A DNA stretch of 64,000 nucleotides from Plantibacter flavus (GTDB lineage Bacteria; Actinomycetota; Actinomycetes; Actinomycetales; Microbacteriaceae), in NCBI RefSeq assembly GCF_900177615.1, contig NZ_FXAP01000003.1:62001-126000 (forward strand). The letters run 5' to 3'. The notes under the pieces are model-generated. The model searched no databases. It was given only the letters and a program-made list of their open reading frames with translations, and was not told where the DNA came from. Of the stretch, positions 34,012 through 41,311 are shown piece after piece. How positions within the stretch are numbered: the first letter of the stretch is position 1; each line of letters starts with the position of its first letter. Made by a program: the position numbers and the translations under genes.

Positions 34012-34302
34012 ATGTTCACCTGGGGTCTCTCGCTGCTGTTCCTCGCGGCCGTCTTCGGGACGCTGTCGATGGTCCGCCTCATCGCCGCGAACCCCGACTC
34101 GCCGCTGCCGATGTGGCAGGGTCGCCCGCAGCGGCTCCCGCAGTTCACGATCATCCTGCGCGGGCTGTCGGGCGGACTCGGCGTCTTCGGGGTCTTCCTG
34201 CTCTGGTCCGAGATCGGCTTCTGGAGCATCCTGCTGCTCGTCGTCGCCCTCGGGATCCCGATCGTGCTGAACCTCCGGCACAACCGCCGCTTCGAGGCAT
34301 AG
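34012..34302 (+). CDS. Small membrane protein, function unknown
   Basis: A 96-residue protein (MFTWGLSLLF) with two or three hydrophobic helices (about 2-24, 46-66 and 68-86) separated by the polar loop ANPDSPLPMWQGRPQRLP. I do not recognise a family. The -10-like CAGACT ends six bases before the ATG. The gene is 59 bases after the permease and converges on crcB. Confidence 0.6.
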   Translation: MFTWGLSLLFLAAVFGTLSMVRLIAANPDSPLPMWQGRPQRLPQFTIILRGLSGGLGVFGVFLLWSEIGFWSILLLVVALGIPIVLNLRHNRRFEA

Positions 34303-34309
34303 CCGCCGT

Positions 34310-34364
34310 GTTCGTTCGCCCATCTTCGGGCGAACGAACGCTCATTCGCCCATAGTTGGGCGAA
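34310..34364. repeat. Double-hairpin repeat TTCGCCCA, convergent terminator (copy 2)
   Basis: A 12-bp perfect hairpin GTTCGTTCGCCC (34310-34321 with 34328-34339) is followed by an 8-bp hairpin TTCGCCCA-TAGT-TGGGCGAA (34345-34364). The design and core match the copy at 7014-7070. Confidence 0.7.
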
Positions 34365-34371
34365 CGAGCGG

Positions 34372-34752
34372 CTACGCGAGGAGCGAACCGAGCCCGTAGC
34401 CGACCAGGGCAGCGACGACGGACGCGACGAGCATGCCCAACGCGTTCGCCAGTCCGGCCCGGGAACGTCCGTCGTGGAGCAGCCGGACGGTCTCGATGCT
34501 CGCGGTGCTGAACGTCGTGTATCCACCGAGCAGCCCGCCACCGAGGACGAGCCGCCACGCCTCATCGACGACCCCGCCGAGGGCCAGCGCGGTGACGAGG
34601 CCGAGCAGCAGCGACCCACTGACGTTGATCACGGTCGTGCCCCAGGGGTACGCACCACCCACACGGGAGCGGATGAGGCCGTCGACGACGAAGCGGGCCG
34701 CGGCGCCGACACCGCCGGCCGCCGCGATCGCGAGGAACAGCCAGGGGGTCAT
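34372..34752 (-). CDS. crcB: Fluoride channel CrcB/Fluc subunit (distal)
   Basis: A 126-residue, four-helix protein with the CrcB motifs AAARFVVDG, PWGTTVINVSGSLLLG (the channel-lining Asn) and GGGLLGGYTTFSTAS, whose Phe-Ser-Thr segment lines the fluoride pore. Fluc channels export fluoride as antiparallel dimers; two adjacent, non-identical genes usually form a heterodimer. It starts in an ATGA overlap with the upstream crcB. The pair is the end of a four-gene operon with a DNA glycosylase and a stress protein. Confidence 0.93.
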   Translation of the reverse strand: MTPWLFLAIAAAGGVGAAARFVVDGLIRSRVGGAYPWGTTVINVSGSLLLGLVTALALGGVVDEAWRLVLGGGLLGGYTTFSTASIETVRLLHDGRSRAGLANALGMLVASVVAALVGYGLGSLLA

Positions 34753-35183
34753 GAGCGGCCACCGCCGATCCGTCGGGCGAGGACGACGCCGCCCCAGCTC
34801 GCGAGGGCGCCCAGCACGACGCTCCCCACCGCGTACAGCACCCCCACGAGGGCGCTCCCCTCGATGAGGAGGACACTGCTGTCGGCGGCCAGCGCGCTGT
34901 ACGTCGTGAAACCGCCGAGGACGCCGGTGCCGAGGAAGAGGCGGAGATCGCGTCGACGGCCGGCGTCGGGCCCGCGTCGGAGGAGCGACTCGAGGAGGAG
35001 ACCGAGCAGGAAGGCGCCGACGACGTTGATGCCGAGGATGGCCACGGGGACACCACCGACGGGCGGGATCGCGAGGGAGATCGCCTCGCGGGCGCCCGTC
35101 CCGATCGCGCCACCGAGCGCGACCATCGCGATCGTGGCGGGTTGCAGGTGCGGAGCCCGTGTCCCCGTCGGAGCGGCCGTCAC
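34749..35183 (-). CDS. crcB: Fluoride channel CrcB/Fluc subunit (proximal)
   Basis: A 144-residue CrcB homologue starting GTG at 35183 in a GTGA overlap with the universal stress gene. It has GTGAREAISLA, VAILGINVVGAFLLG and GTGVLGGFTTYSALA. Compared with its partner the pore motif reads FTTYS rather than YTTFS. The N-terminal tail of about 18 residues is longer. It presumably forms a dual-topology heterodimer with the distal subunit. No fluoride riboswitch is seen upstream of the operon. Confidence 0.92.
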   Translation of the reverse strand: MTAAPTGTRAPHLQPATIAMVALGGAIGTGAREAISLAIPPVGGVPVAILGINVVGAFLLGLLLESLLRRGPDAGRRRDLRLFLGTGVLGGFTTYSALAADSSVLLIEGSALVGVLYAVGSVVLGALASWGGVVLARRIGGGRS

Positions 35184-35704
35184 CGCAGGTCGCCGGCGGG
35201 GGCGTCCCAGAGGGGTTCGTCGGTGGCGCTCGGCGCGAGTGGGACCACGATCACCGGACGCGCCTGCCTGTGGGCGAGCGTCGCGGCGACGGAACCGTTG
35301 AAGAACTCGAGGATGCCCTTGCGGAGGCCGCGCTCCCGGGTCCCGACGATGATCGCCCGCGCGGACACCGAATCGGCGAGTCGTCCGAGCGCACGCGCCG
35401 GGTCGCCGGCGAGCTGGGTCAGCTCCCACACGACATCGGTGTCGTCGAGCAGGCGGTGCGCCGTCGCCTCCAGGGCGGGATCGGCGGGCTCCGGGTCGAA
35501 GTCGTGCAGATCGGCGTCGAACGGGAGCGAGGTGACGGTGCCGTCGACGTTCTCGACAACGACGAACCGACTCGCATCGACGTGGGCGAGCACGAGTCGG
35601 CAGGCGAAGGCCTGCGCGAACGACGCCGCCTCGACGAGCACGGTGTCGGGCTGCCCCGGCGTGACGCCGACCACGATCGCGTTGGCCCGCTGCTCGTCGC
35701 TCAT
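35180..35704 (-). CDS. Universal stress protein family protein
   Basis: A 174-residue protein with the UspA fold: IVVGVTPGQPDTVLVEAASFAQAF at the N-terminus and the ATP-binding-type C-terminal motif IIVGTRERGLRKGILEFFNGSVAATLAHRQARPVIVVP, matching G-x2-G-x9-G-S/T-V in GTRERG...FNGSV, so nucleotide binding is plausible. I start at the ATG 35704, four bases after the end of the glycosylase gene, with translation then coupled to crcB through a GTGA overlap. The role in fluoride tolerance suggested by position is an inference. Confidence 0.87.
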   Translation of the reverse strand: MSDEQRANAIVVGVTPGQPDTVLVEAASFAQAFACRLVLAHVDASRFVVVENVDGTVTSLPFDADLHDFDPEPADPALEATAHRLLDDTDVVWELTQLAGDPARALGRLADSVSARAIIVGTRERGLRKGILEFFNGSVAATLAHRQARPVIVVPLAPSATDEPLWDAPAGDLR

Positions 35705-35708
35705 GTCG

Positions 35709-36293
35709 TCACTCCCCCTTCGCGCGCTTCGCGGCGGCCTTGGCCGCCTGCTTCGCCGCCCGCACCTGCGCGAGCGACTCCGGGTCGACGATGTCGGCGA
35801 CGGACCGGAGACTGCCGTCCTCGCCGTAGGGCGCCGAGGCCTTCCGCCAGTCGGCCGCGTCGAGCCCGTACTGCTTGCCGAGGAGCGCGAGGAAGATCTT
35901 CGCCTTCTGCTCACCGAACCCCGGCAGGGCGAGCAGGCGCTTCAGGATCTCCGGGCCGTCGGGCGCGTCGCGCGTCCAGATCGCCTCCGCGTCGCCGTCC
36001 CAGTCGTCGACGATCGCGGCGCAGAGCCCCTGCACCCGGCCGGCCATGGACCCCGGGAACCGGTGCACGGCGGGGCTCGTCTTGAAGAGGGAGGCGAACG
36101 CCTCGGGTTCTTCCCGCGCGATGGCGGCCGCGTCGAAGGAACCGAGGCGGTCGCTGATCTTCAGCGGGCCGGCGAACGCGGTCTCCATCGGCACCTGCTG
36201 ATCGAGCAGCATGCCGACGAGCAGGGCGAGCGGGTCGGTCGACAACAGGCGGTCGGCGTCCGTGTCTCCGGTGATGTGCAGGGTTCCGGTCAT
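35709..36293 (-). CDS. HhH-GPD-type DNA glycosylase-like protein
   Basis: A 194-residue protein (MTGTLHITGDTDADRLL) of the actinobacterial HhH-GPD base-excision group. The helix-hairpin-helix appears as LLALPGFGEQKAKIFLALLGKQYG, preceded by LVGMLLDQQVPMETAF. The catalytic Asp of classical GPD enzymes is not obvious: the downstream segment reads GLDAADWRKASAPYG. The family is sometimes mislabelled an Fe-S assembly protein. The C-terminus is Lys/Ala-rich (AAKQAAKAAAKRAKGE), which could help DNA binding. It is the first gene of the operon with usp and two crcB genes. Confidence 0.8.
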   Translation of the reverse strand: MTGTLHITGDTDADRLLSTDPLALLVGMLLDQQVPMETAFAGPLKISDRLGSFDAAAIAREEPEAFASLFKTSPAVHRFPGSMAGRVQGLCAAIVDDWDGDAEAIWTRDAPDGPEILKRLLALPGFGEQKAKIFLALLGKQYGLDAADWRKASAPYGEDGSLRSVADIVDPESLAQVRAAKQAAKAAAKRAKGE

Positions 36294-36418
36294 GGGTCCA
36301 TCGTCCCACCACTCCGCGTCCTGGCCCAGTCCCGTTCCGTCGCGGCGTCGGCATCGGCGCCCGGCAGACCGTCCCCGTACGAGCGCCCCGTCCACGGGCG
36401 GCATGGTAAGCTCAACGC

Positions 36419-36500
36419 TAGTCTTTATCGTTCCCTGGTAGGCGAAAGCCCCGGACGCCCCGCAAGCGCGGCCGGTCAGAAAATCATGAGGGGGTCTCGC
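36419..36500 (+). promoter_or_regulatory. Promoter and structured leader of the DUF3073 gene
   Basis: A -10-like TAGTCT (36419-36424) would start a leader of about 70 bases. The leader holds GGC-GAAA-GCC (36441-36450) and CCGC-AAGC-GCGG (36460-36471) closed by CCGG (36451-36454) with CCGG (36472-36475), then GAGGGGG (36488-36494) as ribosome-binding site. It may be only a stable leader, or a regulatory RNA. Confidence 0.4.
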
Positions 36501-36716
36501 ATGGGTCGTGGCCGTCAAAAGGCAAAGCACACGAAGATCGCTCGTGAGCTCAAGTCGTTCAGCCCGGACGTGAACTACAACGCGCTCGAGCGCGAGCTCA
36601 CGGGGCACTCCGTCGACCACCCGGGCACGGGCGTCGACGAGAGCTACGACGACGAGATCGCCAAGTGGGCTGAATACGCCGAGAAGTACGCCGACGGTGA
36701 GGCGAAGGGCGCGTAG
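36501..36716 (+). CDS. DUF3073 family protein
   Basis: A 71-residue protein (MGRGRQKAKHTKIARELKSF). It has a basic N-terminus, the conserved SPDVNYNALERELTG and an acidic C-terminus with two short helices. The family is nearly restricted to actinobacteria and commonly lies near purF/purM, as it does here; its function is unknown. I chose the ATG at 36501 because it follows GAGGGGG with a good distance; the frame is open far upstream through the opposite-strand gene. Confidence 0.9.
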   Translation: MGRGRQKAKHTKIARELKSFSPDVNYNALERELTGHSVDHPGTGVDESYDDEIAKWAEYAEKYADGEAKGA

Positions 36717-36781
36717 GCGCGCCCTTCCCACCGTTCCGGCGCGCGCCAGCATCGGCGGTTCGCCGTCGCTCCAGCACCTCG

Positions 36782-36803
36782 CGTCTGGGTGATCTCCCAG
36801 ACG
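36782..36803 (+). terminator. Small hairpin after DUF3073
   Basis: CGTCTGGG (36782-36789) pairs perfectly with CCCAGACG (36796-36803) around a six-base loop, 65 bases after the stop. It has no U-tract, so it is at best a weak terminator. Confidence 0.35.
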
Positions 36804-36850
36804 AGTGACGGCAAATGGAGTTCTCGCTGGGCGGAGACTAGCCTGGACGG

Positions 36851-38041
36851 ATGAACACCGACGAACTCCGCGTTGCCGCCAAGAAGCGCCTGAAGGCGCA
36901 GCACGATTTCAAGCAGTTTCTCGCCGTCTGGGGTGCGGTCTCCGTCCTCTTGATCGTCATCTGGCTCCTCACCGGTGCCTGGGGATACTTCTGGCCGATC
37001 TGGCCGATCTTCGTGATGGGCATCGCCCTGGTCTTCGTCGGACTCGACGCCTACGGTCCGTCCAAGCACATCACCGAGGACGCCGTCGACGCCGAGGTCG
37101 CGCGCCTCGTGAACCAGCAGCAGCAGCGCGCTGCCGCTCGCGAGGCCGCCTCGCAGCCGAACCCCGCGCAGGCACCGTACGCCGGTCAGAGCGGTTACGA
37201 GCAGCACCCGTACCAGGCGGGCCAGACCGGCCAGGCGCCGGTGTACGACCCCGCCCAGTACGGACAGACCACCGCCTACGACACCTCGCAGTATGCGGGT
37301 GGCCAGACCGGCGGCTACGGCACGCAGCAGGCCCAGCAGGGCACTCAGGCGACGCAGCAGTACGGCGCCTACCAGGCCCCGTCGGCGGAGGCTCCGGCCC
37401 CTGAGGCGCCGGCGGCGGAGCCGACTTCGGACTGGGTGCGCGCCGCCGAGCCCACCCCGACCCAGCAGTTCGCCGCGGTCTTCTCCGGCACCGACCGCGC
37501 ACCCGAGGCCGCCGCCGCACCGGACACCTCCGCTGAACCGGCCGAGTCGATCGTCCTCGAGTCGACGTCCACCGGCGACGCCGAGACCGTCGCAGCCGCC
37601 GCCGACGAGACCGAGGCCCGCCTCGCGAACGACGAGACCGGCCCCGCCGACACGACCGGACGCGACGAGACCGTGTCGGCCACTGCACCGGCCGTGGCCG
37701 TGAGCGCGCCCCGCACCTCGACCAGCCGGTCGACGACGACGCGTTCGACGACGACCCGGAAGCCCGCCGCCAAGACGACCACGGCGGCGACGGCCGCGGG
37801 CACCACCGTCCGCAAGACGAGCTCGACGCGCGCCACCACCGGTTCGACGACGCCGAAGGCTGCAGCGGCGAAGACCACGACGCCGAAGGCCGCAGCCACG
37901 AAGGCACCGACGACGAAGACGACGGGCGCCGCAGCGAAGCCGGCCACCGCGAAGGCACCGGCGAAGCCGCGCACGACGAAGCCGAAGGCGGCCCCCGCGG
38001 CCACGCCGGCGCCGCTCGAGCAGCCCGGTACGCCGGAGTAG
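36851..38041 (+). CDS. 2TM-domain protein with Gln/Tyr-rich and histone-like tails
   Basis: A 396-residue protein. Residues about 1-75 form a 2TM-type unit: AAKKRLKAQHDFKQFLAVWGAV, then two helices with FWPIWPIFVMG between. The rest is low complexity: a Gln/Tyr/Gly-rich stretch (about 95-180), an acidic Ala/Thr stretch (180-280) and a Lys/Ala/Thr/Pro-rich tail (about 285-390) with KTTTPKAAA-type repeats like eukaryotic H1 or mycobacterial HupB tails. TAGCCT ends six bases before the ATG, so the mRNA is probably leaderless. Function is unknown; the tail could bind DNA or anionic polymers at the membrane. Confidence 0.75.
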   Translation: MNTDELRVAAKKRLKAQHDFKQFLAVWGAVSVLLIVIWLLTGAWGYFWPIWPIFVMGIALVFVGLDAYGPSKHITEDAVDAEVARLVNQQQQRAAAREAASQPNPAQAPYAGQSGYEQHPYQAGQTGQAPVYDPAQYGQTTAYDTSQYAGGQTGGYGTQQAQQGTQATQQYGAYQAPSAEAPAPEAPAAEPTSDWVRAAEPTPTQQFAAVFSGTDRAPEAAAAPDTSAEPAESIVLESTSTGDAETVAAAADETEARLANDETGPADTTGRDETVSATAPAVAVSAPRTSTSRSTTTRSTTTRKPAAKTTTAATAAGTTVRKTSSTRATTGSTTPKAAAAKTTTPKAAATKAPTTKTTGAAAKPATAKAPAKPRTTKPKAAPAATPAPLEQPGTPE

Positions 38042-38050
38042 CAGTCGGTT

Positions 38051-38104
38051 CCTGAACGACGAAGCGCGCGATCCCCTCAGGGCTCGCGCGCTTCGTCGTT
38101 CAGG
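38051..38104. terminator. Very strong bidirectional terminator before purF
   Basis: A perfect 21-bp stem (38051-38071 with 38084-38104) and a 12-base loop, between the convergent 2TM gene and purF. Confidence 0.9.
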
Positions 38105-38110
38105 CGGTAC

Positions 38111-39568
38111 TCAGGAGAGCTGCGAGCGCTCCACCCACTCGAGGTACTCCTCGGAGACGGTACCGGTGACGTACTCGCCGGTGAAGCAGCTCATCTCGAG
38201 GTCGCTGATGCCGGAGCCCTCGAGGATGGCGGCCTTCATGTCGGCGACCTCCTGGTAGATGAGGTTGTCGGCGCCCAGCTCGCGGGCGATGTCGGGAATC
38301 TTCTTGCCGTGTGCGACGAGCTCCTGGCGGGACGGCATGTTGATGCCGTACACGTGCGGGTAGCGGACCGGCGGTGCGGCGGAGGTGAAGGTCACCTTGT
38401 TGGCACCGGCGAGACGCGCCATGTCGACGATCTCCTTCGACGTCGTCCCGCGGACGATCGAGTCGTCGACGATGAGGATGTTCTTGCCCTTGAACTCGGA
38501 GCCCATCGCGTTGAGCTTCTGACGGACGCTCTTCTTGCGCTGCGCCTGGCCCGGCATGATGAAGGTGCGCCCGACGTACCGGTTCTTGTAGAAGCCCTCG
38601 CGGTACTCGATGCCGAGCTTCTGGGCGACCTGCATGGCCGCTGGGCGGGAGGAGTCCGGGATCGGCATGACGACATCGATGTCGCCCATCGGCGTGTACT
38701 CGGCGATGGTGTCGGCGAGCCGGTTGCCGAGACGCAGCCGGGCCTCGTAAACCGAGATGCCGTTCATGACCGAGTCGGGGCGCGCGAGGTACACGTACTC
38801 GAAGGAGCAGGGCACGAGCCGAGGGTTCTTCGCGCACTGCCGCGAGTACAGCTCACCCGACGCGGTGATGAAGACGGCCTCGCCCGGGGCGATCTCGCGG
38901 ACGATCTCGTAGCCGCCGGCTTCGAGGACGAGCGACTCCGACGCGACCACCCAGTCGTTGCCGACGAGGCCCGTCTGGCGCTTGCCGAGGATGAGCGGAC
39001 GGATGCCGAACGGGTCGCGGAAGGCGAGCAGGCCGTGACCCGCGATGAGGGCGATCGTCGCGTAGGAGCCCTCGACCCGCTCGTGCACGTTCTCGACGGC
39101 GTTGAACACCTGGTCGGGATCGAGGTCGAGACCGCTGATCTGCCCCTGCAGCTCCGTCGCGAGGACGTTCAGCAGCAGCTCGGTGTCGCTCGTGGAGTTC
39201 ACGTGGCGACGGTCGACGTGGAACAGGTCCTTGCTGAGCTCGCGCGTGTTCGTGAGGTTGCCGTTGTGGATGAGCGTGATGCCGTAGGGCGCGTTCACGT
39301 AGAACGGCTGCGCCTCGCTCTCGTTGGCGGCGTCGCCCTTCGTCGCGTAGCGCACGTGGCCGAGGCCCATGTTGCCGAGGAGCGAGCGCATGTCGCGGGT
39401 GCGGAAGGCTTCACGCACCTGGCCCTTGGCCTTGACCATGTGGAAGGTGCTGCCGTCGGCGGTGGCGATGCCGGTGGAGTCCTGACCGCGGTGCTGGAGG
39501 AGCAGGAGGCTGTCGTAGACCTGCTGGTTGGCAGGCTCGGTTGAGACGATGCCGACGATGCCGCACAT
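38111..39568 (-). CDS. purF: Amidophosphoribosyltransferase
   Basis: A 485-residue enzyme for the first committed step of purine synthesis (PRPP + glutamine to phosphoribosylamine). It starts MCGIVGIV at 39568; Cys2 is the N-terminal nucleophile of the glutaminase domain, which also shows HRGQDSTGIA and HNGNLTN. The PRTase domain has the PRPP loop VDDSIVRGTT. No propeptide is encoded between Met and Cys. Four cysteines near CAKNPRLVPCSFEYVY and EMSCFTGEYVTG suggest the Fe-S-type B. subtilis class. purM lies 70 bases upstream and is cotranscribed. Confidence 0.97.
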   Translation of the reverse strand: MCGIVGIVSTEPANQQVYDSLLLLQHRGQDSTGIATADGSTFHMVKAKGQVREAFRTRDMRSLLGNMGLGHVRYATKGDAANESEAQPFYVNAPYGITLIHNGNLTNTRELSKDLFHVDRRHVNSTSDTELLLNVLATELQGQISGLDLDPDQVFNAVENVHERVEGSYATIALIAGHGLLAFRDPFGIRPLILGKRQTGLVGNDWVVASESLVLEAGGYEIVREIAPGEAVFITASGELYSRQCAKNPRLVPCSFEYVYLARPDSVMNGISVYEARLRLGNRLADTIAEYTPMGDIDVVMPIPDSSRPAAMQVAQKLGIEYREGFYKNRYVGRTFIMPGQAQRKKSVRQKLNAMGSEFKGKNILIVDDSIVRGTTSKEIVDMARLAGANKVTFTSAAPPVRYPHVYGINMPSRQELVAHGKKIPDIARELGADNLIYQEVADMKAAILEGSGISDLEMSCFTGEYVTGTVSEEYLEWVERSQLS

Positions 39569-39638
39569 GCGTGGGGACTCCTTGGGGTTCGTGCTGGGCG
39601 AGTGACGGAACGGAGGAAGGTGTGCCGGAGCGGTGCGA

Positions 39639-40751
39639 CTAGTCGCGGTAGGCGCCGACGAGGCGGACGGCACCGCCGTCGACCCCCTTGGCACCCTGTT
39701 CGAACGCGCTGAGGTCTGCGGCGGCGTCGCCGAGGTGCACGGTGCCGACCTGCCAGGTCGCGATCCCGTCGGCCTCGAGGGCGGCCGTGACGCCGTCGGC
39801 GACCGCCGGTGAGACGACGGCGAAGAATCCGACGCCCAGGTTCCAGGTGCCCTCGCTCGATTCGAGCGAGGATCCGGCCAGCCCGCTCAGCGTCCGGAAC
39901 ACCGGCGACGGGCTCCAGGTGGAGCGGTCGACCTCGGCCCAAGACCCCTTGGGCAGGACGCGCGCGAGGTTGGCGGCGATCCCTCCTCCGGTGACGTGGC
40001 TGAGCGAGTGGACGCCGCCCGCGAAGGCCGGGGTGTCGAGCAGCCGCAGGAGAGGCAGGGTGTAGAGCCGCGTCGGCTCGAGGAGGGCCTCGCCGAACGT
40101 CGTGCCGAGGTCGTCGCTGTGGTCGGCGTAGCCGACGCCCGCCTGGGCGAGGATGTGCCGCACGAGCGAGAAACCGTTCGAATGCAGGCCCGAGGACGCG
40201 AGTGCGAGGACGACGTCGCCGTCCTCGACCCGGTGCTCGCCGAGGATGGCGTCCGCTTCGACCGCACCGGTGCAGGCGCCGGCGACGTCGTAGTCGTCGA
40301 CCCCGAGGAGTCCGGGGTGCTCCGCGGTCTCGCCGCCGATGAGGGCCGTCCCGGTGTCGGAGCAGGCCTGGGCGATGCCCGAGACGATGGACGCGATGCG
40401 CTCCGGGTGGACCTTGCCGCAGGCGATGTAGTCGGTCATGAAGAGCGGCTTCGCCCCGACCACGACGATGTCGTCGACGACCATGCCGACGAGGTCCTGG
40501 CCGATGGTGTCGTGCTTGTCGATGGCCTGCGCGATCGCGACCTTCGTGCCGACGCCGTCGGTCGACGTCGCGAGCAGTGGCCGACGGAAGGCGGTGAGTG
40601 CCGAGGCGTCGAACAGGCCGGCGAACCCGCCGAACCCGCCGAAGACCTCCGGGCCGTGCGTCTTCGCGACGGCGGCCTTCATGAGCTCGACGGCGCGGTC
40701 ACCGGCTGCCGTGTCGACACCGGCCTCCCGGTAGCTGGTGGATGAGGTCAT
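39639..40751 (-). CDS. purM: Phosphoribosylformylglycinamidine cyclo-ligase (AIR synthetase)
   Basis: A 370-residue AIR synthetase that makes aminoimidazole ribonucleotide using ATP. Characteristic blocks are YREAGVDTAAGDRAVELM at the N-terminus, STDGVGTKVAIAQ, DLVGMVVDDIVVVGA, ALIGGETAEHPG and SLSHVTGGGIAANLARVLP. It starts in an overlap with the stop of the small membrane protein gene (ATGA at 40748-40751) and is followed by purF, so the three form one operon. Confidence 0.96.
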   Translation of the reverse strand: MTSSTSYREAGVDTAAGDRAVELMKAAVAKTHGPEVFGGFGGFAGLFDASALTAFRRPLLATSTDGVGTKVAIAQAIDKHDTIGQDLVGMVVDDIVVVGAKPLFMTDYIACGKVHPERIASIVSGIAQACSDTGTALIGGETAEHPGLLGVDDYDVAGACTGAVEADAILGEHRVEDGDVVLALASSGLHSNGFSLVRHILAQAGVGYADHSDDLGTTFGEALLEPTRLYTLPLLRLLDTPAFAGGVHSLSHVTGGGIAANLARVLPKGSWAEVDRSTWSPSPVFRTLSGLAGSSLESSEGTWNLGVGFFAVVSPAVADGVTAALEADGIATWQVGTVHLGDAAADLSAFEQGAKGVDGGAVRLVGAYRD

Positions 40752-41227
40752 GACCGTCCTGAACCTTCTGCGATGGGTGGATTCGGGGGGCCGGACTCAC
40801 CTGGCTCGGCACTGGCGGAACCGTTCGGTTCCGCGTCGGCCGCGGGGGTCCCGGCTGGATGCACGTCAACTCTATCCGCTGCGACGATCCGCGTCCGTCG
40901 CGCCATGGAGCGGTCGATGAGGAGACCGATGACGAGGGCGATCGCACCGAACACCACGACGCACACGAGCAGGAGGAAGCCGAACACCTGGGTGAGCGAG
41001 TAGTCGGCGCTCCCCGGGAACGCGAAGGTGAGGATGAGTGCGGCGATGATCCCGACGACGGCACCGATGACGAGGAACCGCCAGTAGCGCGGCGACCGCC
41101 GCACCGAGACCGAACCGGAGGAGTACACGGTCGCGACCTCGGTGTCGGGCTCGGTCGAGGGCGTCGGACCGGTCGGGTCGGATGGGTGCTGAGCTTCCGG
41201 TGCTGGCTGCCCGGTGGCGTCTGTCAT
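40748..41227 (-). CDS. Small actinobacterial membrane protein upstream of purM
   Basis: A 159-residue protein (MTDATGQPAPE) with a polar N-terminus, two transmembrane helices (about 54-75 and 80-105) around FAFPGSADYSLTQVFGF, an Arg-rich post-membrane patch (DRSMARRTR) and a Pro/Ala/Gly-rich tail. Homologues before purM are common in this order; some are annotated as potassium transporter-like, which the sequence does not support. It overlaps purM by four bases. An ATG ten codons upstream is a possible alternative start. Confidence 0.72.
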   Translation of the reverse strand: MTDATGQPAPEAQHPSDPTGPTPSTEPDTEVATVYSSGSVSVRRSPRYWRFLVIGAVVGIIAALILTFAFPGSADYSLTQVFGFLLLVCVVVFGAIALVIGLLIDRSMARRTRIVAADRVDVHPAGTPAADAEPNGSASAEPGESGPPNPPIAEGSGRS

Positions 41228-41311
41228 GCCTCCATTCTCCCCCACGATCCTGGGCATCGTGAACCGACGGTGAACGACTGCCGCGCACGTGCCGACAGGT
41301 ACGATCGAGCC

